Assembly (NCBI RefSeq): GCF_900478135.1
Contig: NZ_LS483470.1
Location: 3,649,501 to 3,713,500, forward strand
Direction of reading: 5' to 3'
DNA length: 64,000 bases
Source of the DNA: Leminorella richardii
Lineage (GTDB): Bacteria; Pseudomonadota; Gammaproteobacteria; Enterobacterales; Enterobacteriaceae
Part shown: piece after piece, positions 1 to 8,537 of the stretch
How positions within the stretch are numbered: position 1 is the stretch's first letter
Layout of the letters: the number at the start of each line of letters is the position of its first letter
Made by a program: the position numbers and the translations under genes
The notes under the pieces: generated by a model
The model's input: the letters and a program-made list of their open reading frames with translations, nothing else
Told to the model about the DNA's origin: nothing
Databases searched by the model: none

Positions 1-936
1 GGCGATAGCGGGTTCGTCCTGCAATAGGGAAACGCGCCCAGTAATGTGGCTAACCGCGTGGTGCAGGTGCACCGGCTGCCAGTGGCGAACGGGCTTATCG
101 CTGTGCAACAGCGCCAGCACGCGATCGGACGACGCGGGCGGCTCCTGCGCAAGCAGCCAGTCTCCGCGGCTGACGTCCTGTTTGCCCAAGTCGCCGGTAA
201 TGTTCAGGGCGATGCGCTCCCCGGCCTGTGCTTGCTCAACGTTACGGTTTTGCGCATGCATGCTTCTCACTCGTACCGGCTTATCTGCCCCGGTAAGCCA
301 GAGCGTATCGCCAACGCTGACCTGACCGCTGAATGCGGTACCGGTTACCACCAGCCCGCTGCCCTTAAGGGTAAAGACTCGGTCGATAGCTAGGCGGAAG
401 CGGTGGGAAGTCAGAGATGCCTCTTCCCCTTCGGCCTGACACAGCGCCAGCAGGTGCTCGCGCAGTTCATCGACGCCAACCCCCTGCTGTGCCGAGGTGA
501 TAAATATCGGGCACCCCTGCCAGCCCTGCGCGCTCAGCTCGTCGTCGACCTGCGCCTTGACCTCGGCCACCCGCTCAGGAGCAACCCTGTCGGCCTTGGT
601 CAACGCAACGGTGATAGAGGGGATCGCCAGCAGGCGCAGAATTGCCAAATGCTCACGAGTCTGCGCCATGATGCCGTCGTCGCAGGCCACCACCAGCAGC
701 GCGTGCTGCACGCCGGCAACCCCCGCCAGCATATTGGCCAGAAACTTCTCGTGCCCCGGCACGTCGATAAAGCCCAGCACTCGGTCTTCTGACAAAGGCA
801 GGTAAGCATAGCCCAGATCGATAGTCATCCCCCGCCGCTTCTCTTCCGGCAGGCGGTCAGTGCTGCCCGCGCCGGTCAGCGCCTGTAGCAGCGTGGATTT
901 ACCGTGGTCGACGTGCCCAGCGGTGGCAATAATCAT
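1..936 (-). CDS. selB: Selenocysteine-specific elongation factor SelB, N-terminal 312 residues (C-terminus beyond left edge)
   Basis: GTPase that delivers selenocysteyl-tRNA(Sec) to the ribosome at UGA codons carrying a SECIS hairpin. The frame is open from the ATG at 936-934 to the left edge. It shows the G1 loop GHVDHGKS (residues 7-14), the G3 motif DVPGH (58-62) and the G4 motif TKAD (113-116), followed by the start of the EF-Tu-like domain II (LAIDRVFTLKG, then TGDL). The C-terminal winged-helix domains that bind SECIS lie outside the window. The start codon overlaps the selA stop as ATGA, so the two genes are translationally coupled. No defect is visible in this part. Confidence 0.96.
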   Translation of the reverse strand, partial: MIIATAGHVDHGKSTLLQALTGAGSTDRLPEEKRRGMTIDLGYAYLPLSEDRVLGFIDVPGHEKFLANMLAGVAGVQHALLVVACDDGIMAQTREHLAILRLLAIPSITVALTKADRVAPERVAEVKAQVDDELSAQGWQGCPIFITSAQQGVGVDELREHLLALCQAEGEEASLTSHRFRLAIDRVFTLKGSGLVVTGTAFSGQVSVGDTLWLTGADKPVRVRSMHAQNRNVEQAQAGERIALNITGDLGKQDVSRGDWLLAQEPPASSDRVLALLHSDKPVRHWQPVHLHHAVSHITGRVSLLQDEPAIA

Positions 937-2329
937 AGCGCCAGCACCTCCAACAGGGCTTCTTCATCTTCTAAGCAGCGTAAATCCAGCCAGAGCTTGC
1001 CCTCTTGCAGGCGGCCAATCACCGGCACCGGCAGCGCACGCCAGCCTTCCGCCAGCGCTTCCAGCGTCCTTCCTCTGCCGTCCTTCGGGGCGAACGTCAG
1101 GGCATAGCTTGGCAGCCGGTCGACAGGCAGCGAGCCGCTGCCGATTTGCGACAGGCAAGGCTCAGCGCTGACGAAAAACCGCTCACCGTAGTACTGACGC
1201 AGCGGCGACAGCAGCTGAGCGGCCATGGTTTTCATTTCATCGGCGTCGCGGGTCAGCAGGCGCAGGGTCGGCAGCGAATAGGCAAGGCGATCGGGCTGCT
1301 GATACAGGCGCAGCGTCGCCTCCAGCGCCGCCAACGTCAGCTTACCGGCACGCAGCGCCCGCTTGAGCGGGTGCTTCTGGATTTTATCAATCCACTCGCG
1401 CGAGCCGAGAATAATGCCAGCCTGCGGGCCGCCCAGCAGCTTGTCGCCGGAGAAGGTCACCAGATCTACTCCTGCAGCGATCAGGTTCTGCGGCATTGGC
1501 TCTGCGGGAAGGCCGTACTCTTGCAAATCAATCAGCGAACCGCTGCCGAGATCCGTCGCCACTGGAATATTAAGCTCGCGCCCCAGCGCGACCAGATCCT
1601 CTTCGCCGACCGAGGCGGTAAAGCCTTCAATGTGGTAGTTGCTGGTGTGCACCTTCATCAGCAGGCCTGTTTGCTCATTGACCGCTTCGCGATAGTCGCG
1701 CAGGTGAGTTCGGTTGGTAGTGCCTACTTCTACCAGCCGACAGCCCGCCTGGCGCATGACGTCCGGCACGCGAAACGCGCCGCCGATCTCCACCAGCTCG
1801 CCGCGGGAAACAACCACTTCGCGCTCGGCGGCGACTGTCGCCAGCATCAGCATCACCGCCGCCGCGTTGTTGTTGACGATGCAGGCCGCCTCGGCGCCGG
1901 TCAGCTCGCTCAATAAATCGGAAATCACGCTGTCGCGGTGGCCGCGCCCGCGCCGTCCAGATCGTATTCCAGCGTCACCGCCTGACGCATGGCGTTCGCC
2001 ACTTCGTCGATGGCCTCTTCCGCCAGCAGCGCCCGCCCAAGGTTGGTATGCAGCACGGTGCCGCTGAGGTTAAACACCGGCACCAAACCCGGCTTCTGCT
2101 TTTGCGCCAAATAGGCGCGCGCTTCTTCAGCCCACGCCCAGTCCTGAACCCAGCCGGGCAGCCTTTCGCGATGGCGAATTTCATCACGCGCCTGCTCCTG
2201 AAGGTAGCGCAGCGCGTCAACCACCAGCTGCTGGCCGTATTCGCTAATCAGCCGCTCCATTTCTGGCTCGTTGAGCAGGCGGTCGACTGAGGGCAGTTGG
2301 CTGAACAAGGACGAGCTTTGGCTATTCAT
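933..2329 (-). pseudogene. selA: L-seryl-tRNA(Sec) selenium transferase, one-base frameshift
   Basis: SelA is a PLP enzyme that converts Ser-tRNA(Sec) to Sec-tRNA(Sec). The 5' part (2329 to about 1947) matches the SelA N-terminus up to LEYDLDGAG, then runs out of frame to a TGA at 1927-1925. The remaining two thirds continue in another frame from about 1946 to the stop at 933, including VVSRGELVEIGGAFR and the PLP-lysine loop FSGDKLLGGPQAG. At 1941-1952 the conserved AGRGHRD segment would be restored by one extra C on the coding strand (GGC-CGC-GGC instead of GGC-GCG-GCC). Everything else is full length, so this is a very recent mutation or a sequence error. A GTG at 1928 could restart translation, but the product would lack the N-terminal domain. 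Confidence 0.93.
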
Positions 2330-2468
2330 GGCGGCGGTCCGTTAAGGGTTAATGGCGTTACTATATCGGCTGACGGGGGGGAAGGTGAAGCGTCGAGAAC
2401 CTGCTAAATAGGCTTGCTGACGATTTCACTTAATCTCTGTCGAGAGCCTGCCTTGGCTGTTCATATAT

Positions 2469-2837
2469 CTACATCTGAGGATCGATAATATCGACCAGTT
2501 TCATTACGACTTCATCAGTAAGGCAGGATTCTGCCTTTGTATAAAGCTGAGCTTTTCTCTCTTTTAAATCCAGCGCTCTAACCTGATGACATAAAACAAC
2601 ACCCCGTACTTCACCACTCTTCGTGCTGTCCGCTGTGACCGCCACCGTTACGCCCGCAGAGCGAGCGCCTACGGCAACCGTAGAGATAGGGCAGCAAAGG
2701 CTTACGCCCATAGCGGCGTTGAGCGCGGCTTCCGTCACGACAAGGAAATAGTGAGGACCTCTTAATTCACGTCCGCTTGTCGGATCGGGATTAATTAACC
2801 AAATATCGCCTTTTTCTGGAACTGAACGCTTCACCAT
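2469..2837 (-). CDS. MazF/PemK-family endoribonuclease toxin (ChpB-like)
   Basis: Predicted sequence-specific mRNA interferase, 122 residues. The family pattern is visible: basic N-terminus, KGDIWLINPDPTSGRELRGPHYFLVV, the central CCPISTV strand, GVTVAV and EVRGVVLCHQVRALDL. This fits ChpB/PemK better than the shorter MazF. The ATG at 2837 overlaps the antitoxin stop (TGATG), a usual coupling; a TTG one codon upstream is possible. It lies directly downstream of its antitoxin. No truncation is seen. Confidence 0.85.
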   Translation of the reverse strand: MVKRSVPEKGDIWLINPDPTSGRELRGPHYFLVVTEAALNAAMGVSLCCPISTVAVGARSAGVTVAVTADSTKSGEVRGVVLCHQVRALDLKERKAQLYTKAESCLTDEVVMKLVDIIDPQM

Positions 2838-3109
2838 CAATAGACTTCCTTACCTACGGCGGGCAGGTTATTCATGTCATCCACGGAGCGATTTAGTTGC
2901 TCCAGTTCAACGGCATCGATTTCAGCCAGAAGCTGGCTTACCGATTTGCGCCCACGAGGAATTCTCTTGGTCGGGATCACGCTAATGCCCTCTTTCTCTA
3001 TAGCTACGTTGACTTCGGTCCCAACTGCCCAGCCCATTTTAGCAATTACGTCGCTTGGAATAGTCAGTATAACGGCACCACCCTGCTGGCGAAGGCGAGT
3101 TATAGCCAT
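2837..3109 (-). CDS. AbrB/MazE-type antitoxin (ChpS/PemI-like)
   Basis: Predicted antitoxin of 90 residues that neutralises the overlapping PemK-like toxin and should repress its own promoter. The N-terminus (ITRLRQQGGAVILTIPSDVIAKMGW) is the swapped-hairpin AbrB/SpoVT DNA-binding fold. The C-terminal part (LLAEIDAVELEQLNRSVDDM) is the flexible toxin-wrapping tail. I chose the ATG at 3109, because GGGGAAGAA lies just upstream and the family starts here. An upstream in-frame extension to 3190 exists but has no family resemblance. Confidence 0.82.
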   Translation of the reverse strand: MAITRLRQQGGAVILTIPSDVIAKMGWAVGTEVNVAIEKEGISVIPTKRIPRGRKSVSQLLAEIDAVELEQLNRSVDDMNNLPAVGKEVY

Positions 3110-3517
3110 TCTTTCTTCCCCTTGTTTAACCCTATCGGCAGAGCCTCTATAGCAGGCTCTACGTTCATCATATCTAACACTGTAGAACAAAATAGCACCT
3201 CACGATTGCAATGTCACACATTATCACACATAACTAATGTGGATTACTGATGAACAAGGGTTGTCCCAAGACGAATTCACCAAACTTCATTCGCCAACAA
3301 AATGATGATATCCCTCTTTTCTCCCTCAATATCAGCTCGTTTCTGGCTAATTACCATTTTTGCTAAGAACGCCGATATCTTATGAATAGCTCTGCAACTC
3401 ACCCCGTTATTTTGCGAGTTATCTCGACATCATCTATGTTCCCTGTTGTCAGTGAAGCTGTATAAACGTACTGTGCTTTGGCGCTCGACAATCCGTTTCT
3501 CCGGCGCATAAAAAACC
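3110..3517. other. Gap of about 400 bases, no convincing gene
   Basis: Holds the promoter side of the toxin-antitoxin pair (around 3110-3240) and then about 250 bases in which I see no gene, repeat or RNA. A leftward open frame (3449-3709) crosses into it and reads the stem-loop at 3518-3552. It could be an Ash-type phage frame but is not supported otherwise. Confidence 0.5.
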
Positions 3518-3552
3518 GAAACCCCGCGGTGTTGAAGCACCTACGGGGTTTC
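3518..3552 (-). terminator. Strong stem-loop, leftward terminator, P4-satellite leader-like
   Basis: Outer stem GAAACCCCG (3518-3526) pairs with CGGGGTTTC (3544-3552). Inner stem GGTG (3528-3531) pairs with CACC (3538-3541), with loop TTGAAG. On the minus strand the hairpin is followed by GGTTTTTTATG, a rho-independent terminator. Read leftward, the stem encodes NPVGASTPRG, a sequence I recall from Ash/Icd-like proteins at the immunity leaders of P4-type satellites. That link is from memory, not a search. Confidence 0.65.
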
Positions 3553-3580
3553 TAACCACAACGTTATAGAAGGTAATATC

Positions 3581-3712
3581 ATGGCTGTTTTGAAGGATAT
3601 CCAAACCTATCCGCGATTTATACGGGTGCTGAGATCTTTTTCCCGATCCGTCTCGCATTCTTTTACAGTTTTCGCCGCTGCAGCCGCATTTTGCAGGGAG
3701 GCCGACCAATGA
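3581..3712 (+). CDS. Micro-ORF of 43 residues, translation-coupled to the next small ORF
   Basis: ATG at 3581 follows GAAGG at a suitable distance. The frame starts MAVLKDIQTYPRF, is rich in Arg, Ser and Ala (RSFSRSVSHSF, VFAAAAAF), and ends with TGA at 3710-3712, overlapping the next ATG (ATGA). I do not recognise the product. Position after the strong stem-loop and the coupled start suggest a leader peptide or a small gene of a P4-like satellite remnant. It could also be non-functional. Confidence 0.35.
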   Translation: MAVLKDIQTYPRFIRVLRSFSRSVSHSFTVFAAAAAFCREADQ

Positions 3713-3903
3713 TTGACTATATGGACACCGCCACGCGCGATCCGCTGGAGCTGGTCGAGCAGTGTTTAGCCTTAGCCTGTGCGGGCATCACCGTGGACAA
3801 CGCCGCCGTCAAAGAGTCGCTTCAGCTTATTCTGCACGAAAAAATCTGTACTCTGTTTAACGTGCTTTATGAAGAGGAGCCGCCAGCTCCGGCGCTATCG
3901 TAA
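3709..3903 (+). CDS. Small hypothetical protein, 64 residues
   Basis: Acidic, mostly helical protein starting MIDYMDTATRDPLELVEQ. GGGAGG lies eight bases before the ATG at 3709, and the start overlaps the preceding micro-ORF stop. Two amphipathic helices (DPLELVEQCLALACAG; NAAVKESLQLILHEKICTLFNVLYEEE) could form a helical hairpin like small phage regulators. No family is recognised with confidence. It sits beside a phage-like stem-loop and is convergent with the autotransporter gene. Confidence 0.5.
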   Translation: MIDYMDTATRDPLELVEQCLALACAGITVDNAAVKESLQLILHEKICTLFNVLYEEEPPAPALS

Positions 3904-3939
3904 AAAAGAAAGATCGAGTCGACGCAAAAATGTTAAAAT

Positions 3940-3965
3940 ACGGTGGCCGCTTGCGCGACCACCGT
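3940..3965 (-). terminator. Terminator of the autotransporter gene
   Basis: ACGGTGG (3940-3946) pairs with CCACCGT (3959-3965). On the minus strand the stem is followed by a T-rich stretch (ATTTTAACATTTTT). It lies 30 bases downstream of the autotransporter stop and probably works in both directions, since the 64-residue ORF converges on it. Confidence 0.6.
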
Positions 3966-3994
3966 TAGATAGCAATGTACAACAGAGAAACCCG

Positions 3995-6736
3995 TCAGAA
4001 GCTGTACTTCACGCCGAACATCGCCTGCACGTCGTTATATGCATGCGAACCAAACTGATAGCCGGTATTCACCCAGCCGGTCAGGTTGTTGTTCAGCTTA
4101 CCCTCTACGCCCAGCTTCACTTCGCCCAGATTTTTTGCACCGCTTTGCGAGTTCTCATACTGGTTCATTTTTACCGTATAGTCTTCGGTATTGTAGATCC
4201 AGTTAAGCTCTATAAACGGCTCAAACTCTCGATCTTTGCCGTCATCCATCTCGTGATGCCCCTTAACGTAGGCTCGCACGCCTAGGCGCGTCATAATGTT
4301 ATCGTCAGCCTTACTTGTCACCCGGGTACCGTTTTGCTCAACGTGATTGTCTGCATCAACACCCATCCAGATAACCTGAGCCTTAGGCTGAACCCAGTAG
4401 CTTTTACGCTCATCACCGCCCAGCTTAAAGCTGTAGCCGCTTTCAATAGACGCCGTCACACCGTTTGACTTATAGCTTTCCGTCGCCAGCTGGTCGCCTT
4501 TAACCTCGTTGTCAAACCAGCTATACATCACCCAAGTATCAACATAGGTGCCGGTTTTATCGACATTGTTGGCATACCAGGTGCCATAAAGACCCGCGCT
4601 GTAACCGCTAACGTTACCTTTGGAGGTAAAGCCCGTGAGGCTTGAACGCGTCTGGTTGTGGTTGTTGGCATAGCCCGCCATCAGGCCGACGTGCCAACGG
4701 TCTAGGTCGTTATTGCTCCACTGAGCCAGATCGCCGCCAATTTGCACAACGTAGCTGTTGGAGCGCGTTCTTAACTGACTGCTGCTGTCAGAAAAACGAA
4801 GGTGTTCGCCAACCTGACGCATCCACATGCTGGTTACGCGCTTCTCACCCGTTAACGCATCGGTATACTGCGTTTCCCCCAGACGGTCATGTAGCCGGGT
4901 GATAAACATCGTATTGGCCGCCGCCAGGTTAGCCAAATAGCTACCGGACTCTGGACGGTATGGAGATACCGGATCGACTTCCGGGTCTGGATTTGGGGTC
5001 GGGGTTGGATCTGGATCCGGCGTTGGGTTAGGAGGATTGACTGAGCCGGACTGTGATACCAAATACCAATTATTGGCGTTTGCCCCTGCAATTGTGCTGC
5101 CGGAGCGAACAAAGTAGTCAAACGCACCGGCGACGATCCGCTGACTGTTACCAAACGTACCCGCCGAGTTACCCTCAACTTCAACGATCTCTATACCACT
5201 GGTCGTCAGTGCTCCGTTTCCACCAGCGTTAACGATGCGCACGTCGGTATGGCCTGAAGTATCGCCTTTAACAATCAGCTTATCCGTTGAAGAGGAATCA
5301 TTTCCCAGTACCGTATTCAACACCAGCGTACCGTTTGTCGCGGCATAGTTACCGTTAACGATCAGCGTTTTGGGGAATAACGTGCTGCCTGCGGCAGGCT
5401 CAACATACTTCAGCGTAGCGCCGTCCAGCGTCAGGTTGGTCATTTCGGAGTCCGCTGTCATGTTCCAAACGCTGTTGACGCCGTTAATGTTTAAATTGAT
5501 ATTCCCCTTCGCGTCAGTAACAGGCGCGCTGCTGGCATCGGTATAGGCATATTCCCCAACTTTGGTCATACCGGTAAACTGGCTACCGTCCGTCATGTTG
5601 AGATCGATAAGACCGGACTCGGCAAACAGATTGCCGGTAATAGTATAAATACCGGAAGTCGAGTTAGTCGTTTTCGCGGCGTCGTTAACTATACTTCCCG
5701 CGCCGTTGTACAGCTTGTCGTCCGAACCGATGTAGTAGTTGGTTTGCGCAGAGGAAATGACTGAACCCTCCCCTAGCGTGTGCATGGCATAGCCACCGTT
5801 TAACGCATTGACGGAAATAATGGCGTCGCCAGTCAGCTCAATCCTACCGCCTAGTGCGTTAAAGTTATTGTCTGCCGTCAGCTTTTTCTCAGCCCTTAGC
5901 CCATCGGCGTTATCTCCTTCGGCAGAAACGCTGGTAGCCCCCGCAGTGCCTTGCAGCTGTACAACGCCGCCCTTATTCGCGTAAACCGCATGGCCTTCAC
6001 TGCCCGTCGATGTAATCGTCGCTCCAGAGCCGATAATCGCCACGGCATTTGTGCCGTAGGCCGTACCGTTGGTTAATACAGAGTCTCGGTTACCGGCGTA
6101 AACGGCATATCCCATCGAGTTAGTGCCGTTAGTCCCCGTGCCACCAGCGGTAATGATTGAGTTATCGGCCACATACGCCAAATTGTAGTAAGGCGCCTGT
6201 GAAGACAGGTTAACGCGCACGGCCGTTCCACTGTCGACGGTGATCGTACTGTTACTTCCCAGATAGACTCTCCCGTACCCCGCTTGCCCATTGGGGCTCT
6301 GCGCCACGTTGATTCCGTTACTGTTGCTGCCAGTAGCAATAAGCGTCGCGCGATCGCCTGCAATCACCGTATACACACCGTTGCTCGCCTGTTGCCCGTT
6401 GGTTCGAATAGCGTCAACAAAGCTGCCGGACGTTCTTACCGTTAAATCATCGCCAAAGATAAAGGCCGGATGGGGCCCGTTCTGTGCAAAATAGATGCCG
6501 TTGGTATTGTTGGTTTCACTTCCGCCGTTAATATTTTTAGAATCCGACGTCGTTATCGTCACGTTGTTTCCACAAACGTTGGACGACGTATAGGAACCGC
6601 CAAATACTGTGACGTTAGTAATCGTCACCCCATTGCCGCAGGGGACGTTTGCATCAGCCATTAATGAGTTGCTAATAGGGAATATGAGGCCAAAGGTGAG
6701 AAAGTGTTTGATAAAGCGATTATTGAGATTGCTCAC
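3995..6736 (-). CDS. AIDA/pertactin-type autotransporter adhesin
   Basis: Type Va secreted outer-membrane protein, 913 residues. Order: signal peptide (about 1-27, basic start then LTFGLIFPISNSLMA); passenger with Asn/Gly/Thr-rich short beta repeats typical of a right-handed beta helix (about 28-560); a Pro/Asp linker (PNPTPDPDPTPTPNPDPEVDP, near 570-595); and a 12-strand autotransporter barrel of roughly 270 residues ending in Phe. Cys32 and Cys54 near the passenger start could form a disulphide. It is monocistronic and flanked by an AT-rich upstream gap. The passenger shows no protease motif, so adhesion or aggregation is the likely role; the ligand is unknown. Confidence 0.9.
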   Translation of the reverse strand: MSNLNNRFIKHFLTFGLIFPISNSLMADANVPCGNGVTITNVTVFGGSYTSSNVCGNNVTITTSDSKNINGGSETNNTNGIYFAQNGPHPAFIFGDDLTVRTSGSFVDAIRTNGQQASNGVYTVIAGDRATLIATGSNSNGINVAQSPNGQAGYGRVYLGSNSTITVDSGTAVRVNLSSQAPYYNLAYVADNSIITAGGTGTNGTNSMGYAVYAGNRDSVLTNGTAYGTNAVAIIGSGATITSTGSEGHAVYANKGGVVQLQGTAGATSVSAEGDNADGLRAEKKLTADNNFNALGGRIELTGDAIISVNALNGGYAMHTLGEGSVISSAQTNYYIGSDDKLYNGAGSIVNDAAKTTNSTSGIYTITGNLFAESGLIDLNMTDGSQFTGMTKVGEYAYTDASSAPVTDAKGNINLNINGVNSVWNMTADSEMTNLTLDGATLKYVEPAAGSTLFPKTLIVNGNYAATNGTLVLNTVLGNDSSSTDKLIVKGDTSGHTDVRIVNAGGNGALTTSGIEIVEVEGNSAGTFGNSQRIVAGAFDYFVRSGSTIAGANANNWYLVSQSGSVNPPNPTPDPDPTPTPNPDPEVDPVSPYRPESGSYLANLAAANTMFITRLHDRLGETQYTDALTGEKRVTSMWMRQVGEHLRFSDSSSQLRTRSNSYVVQIGGDLAQWSNNDLDRWHVGLMAGYANNHNQTRSSLTGFTSKGNVSGYSAGLYGTWYANNVDKTGTYVDTWVMYSWFDNEVKGDQLATESYKSNGVTASIESGYSFKLGGDERKSYWVQPKAQVIWMGVDADNHVEQNGTRVTSKADDNIMTRLGVRAYVKGHHEMDDGKDREFEPFIELNWIYNTEDYTVKMNQYENSQSGAKNLGEVKLGVEGKLNNNLTGWVNTGYQFGSHAYNDVQAMFGVKYSF

Positions 6737-7235
6737 GATAAGTCCTTTTAAAATATGAAGTTATAAAAAATATGAAAAATACTGCAACAACTCATCAACA
6801 AATCAATTGGCTTATTAATTTTATAGTTTTATAAAACCATGCAATGAAGTCGTTGAAAACCACTCCAGTTGACTCCAAAAATCAAACAATTTCAATTGGG
6901 ATTTATGAGTGTTTTAATACATTACAAAAGAACCTATTAATATATAAATGAATTAATATTAAAATTAACTAATGAGTTGTTATAATCTATTAAAAATCCC
7001 AAAAATCACATTACGACAGTGTTTTATAAAGATTATTAACCAAGAAAACCCGCGTATTAATTATCAAACTAATTATTTACACTACTTAAATAAGTATTTA
7101 AATCTTTCACCCTTGGCAATCAATGTCAAAAATGTTGTGTTTTTATCCCCCCTCTCCAACAGGGCAAATTTTTCCCCATGCTCCATTTTGCACTACCCTT
7201 AAAGTCACCCCTGTTCACTATTCAAGGTGAAGTCT
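6737..7235. other. AT-rich intergenic region between divergent genes
   Basis: About 500 bases, far more AT-rich than the surrounding genes. It should hold the promoters of the autotransporter (leftward) and the dehydrogenase (rightward). A palindrome TTAAATA-AG-TATTTAA lies at 7086-7101. A 76-codon open frame (6972-7202) has no ribosome-binding site or family resemblance and is not annotated. The composition fits H-NS silencing of a surface gene; that is an inference. Confidence 0.6.
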
Positions 7236-8300
7236 ATGACTATGCATATCCGTAGCTTTGCGGCCATTTCCGAAACCGCGCCTGTAGCGCTGCACCCGAT
7301 TAGCCGTCGCTCGCCGCGTGAAGACGACGTCTCCATTAAAATCCACTACTGCGGCGTCTGTCACTCCGACCTGCATCAGGCCCGCAACGAGTGGCACAAC
7401 ACCATTTATCCCGTTGTGCCCGGTCACGAAATTATCGGCCAGGTCACTGCCGTAGGCGATAAAGTCAGCAAGTTTAGCGTCGGCGACTGGGTCGGTGTCG
7501 GCTGCCTGGTAGATTCCTGCCAGGAATGCGCCTCCTGTAAAGAAGGGCTGGAGCAGTTTTGCGAAAACGGCATGACGCTGACCTACAACGGGCGGGATCG
7601 TCACGATGGCAGCATTACCTACGGCGGCTATTCAGAAGCTATTGTGGTGTCTGAAAAGTTCGTTCTGCGCCTGCCAAACGCGTTGGATAAGGCCTCTGCA
7701 GCACCGCTTCTGTGCGCAGGTATCACTACCTATTCACCGCTGCGGCACTGGAAAGTCGGACCGGGTGATAAAGTTGCCGTTATTGGTCTAGGCGGCTTAG
7801 GGCATATGGCAATTAAGTTTGCCCACGCCTTCGGTGCAGACGTCACACTGTTTACCCGTTCACCGGGAAAGCAGCGTGAGGCGCGGCGGCTGGGCGCAAA
7901 TCACGTGGTCATATCCACTGATGACGCGCAGATGGAGGCCGTTAGCAACCACTTTGACTTTATCCTCGATACCGTACCCAACGGGCACGATCTGAATCCA
8001 TATCTGAATACTCTTAAGCGGGACGGCACGATGGTGTTAGTCGGCCTGCTGGAGCCCATTGAACCACCGCTGCACAGCGGCATTCTGGTGATGAGTCGCA
8101 AAACGCTAGCCGGCTCGCTTATCGGCGGCATTGCCGAAACTCAGGAAATGCTCGACTTCTGCGCCGAACACGGCATCGGCTGTGACATCGAGATGATTAA
8201 TATTCAGGAGATCAATCAGGCCTATACCCGAATGTTAAAAAGTGATGTGAAGTATCGATTCGTGATCGACATGAAGTCGCTGGAAATCGAGAAGCTCTAA
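7236..8300 (+). CDS. Zinc-dependent NADPH aldehyde reductase / alcohol dehydrogenase (YahK/CAD family)
   Basis: Medium-chain dehydrogenase of 354 residues reducing aldehydes to alcohols. Catalytic zinc ligands appear in CGVCHSDLH and PGHEIIG. The structural-zinc cysteines lie in CLVDSCQECASCKEGLEQFC, and the Rossmann motif is GLGGLGHMAIK. It resembles E. coli YahK along its full length, including the C-terminal GGIAETQEMLDFCAEHGI and DVKYRFVID. I chose the ATG at 7236 because AAGGTG precedes it at good spacing; a GTG at 7227 is also in frame. Monocistronic. Confidence 0.88.
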   Translation: MTMHIRSFAAISETAPVALHPISRRSPREDDVSIKIHYCGVCHSDLHQARNEWHNTIYPVVPGHEIIGQVTAVGDKVSKFSVGDWVGVGCLVDSCQECASCKEGLEQFCENGMTLTYNGRDRHDGSITYGGYSEAIVVSEKFVLRLPNALDKASAAPLLCAGITTYSPLRHWKVGPGDKVAVIGLGGLGHMAIKFAHAFGADVTLFTRSPGKQREARRLGANHVVISTDDAQMEAVSNHFDFILDTVPNGHDLNPYLNTLKRDGTMVLVGLLEPIEPPLHSGILVMSRKTLAGSLIGGIAETQEMLDFCAEHGIGCDIEMINIQEINQAYTRMLKSDVKYRFVIDMKSLEIEKL

Positions 8301-8537
8301 CAGCATCCGGTAGTCATTCTAATCGCCTTTGGTATGGCTACCGGCAACACCCTAATAAAAAAACGAATGATCATTTCTCATCCCTTATTTCCGCCAAAAA
8401 ATAACGTCACCGCTGTAAATTAATAATTTGAATTAAATCACAAATAATTAACAATTTATTATCATTTACCTTGCCGCTATTCAATTCCTCACCATACTTA
8501 GTTATCCATAACCGCAATAAAAAGTGGGTAAAACACA
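8301..8537. promoter_or_regulatory. Upstream region of the importer operon; weak Fur-like site
   Basis: AT-rich 240 bases. An imperfect repeat (CCGGTAGTCAT / ATGGCTACCGG, about 8307-8345) may terminate the dehydrogenase transcript. ACAATTTATTATCATTTAC at 8451-8469 matches the 19-bp Fur consensus at about 11 positions by eye, which is weak. Confidence 0.3.

Noticed and set aside
1005..1916. 303-codon rightward open frame opposite selA
   Set aside because: It lies entirely antisense to selA, whose codons match the SelA family; a long shadow frame in GC-rich coding DNA.
3449..3709. 86-codon leftward frame across the stem-loop
   Set aside because: Its only notable part is the translation of the stem (VGASTPRG). 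It may be an Ash-like phage frame, but it has no ribosome-binding site I trust, so it is discussed and not called.
6972..7202. 76-codon frame in the AT-rich gap
   Set aside because: No ribosome-binding site, composition equals the AT-rich background, no family resemblance.
8451..8469. Fur box for the importer operon
   Set aside because: Only about 11 of 19 consensus positions match by eye, and the binding protein lacks clear iron-site tyrosines; not enough to call iron regulation.
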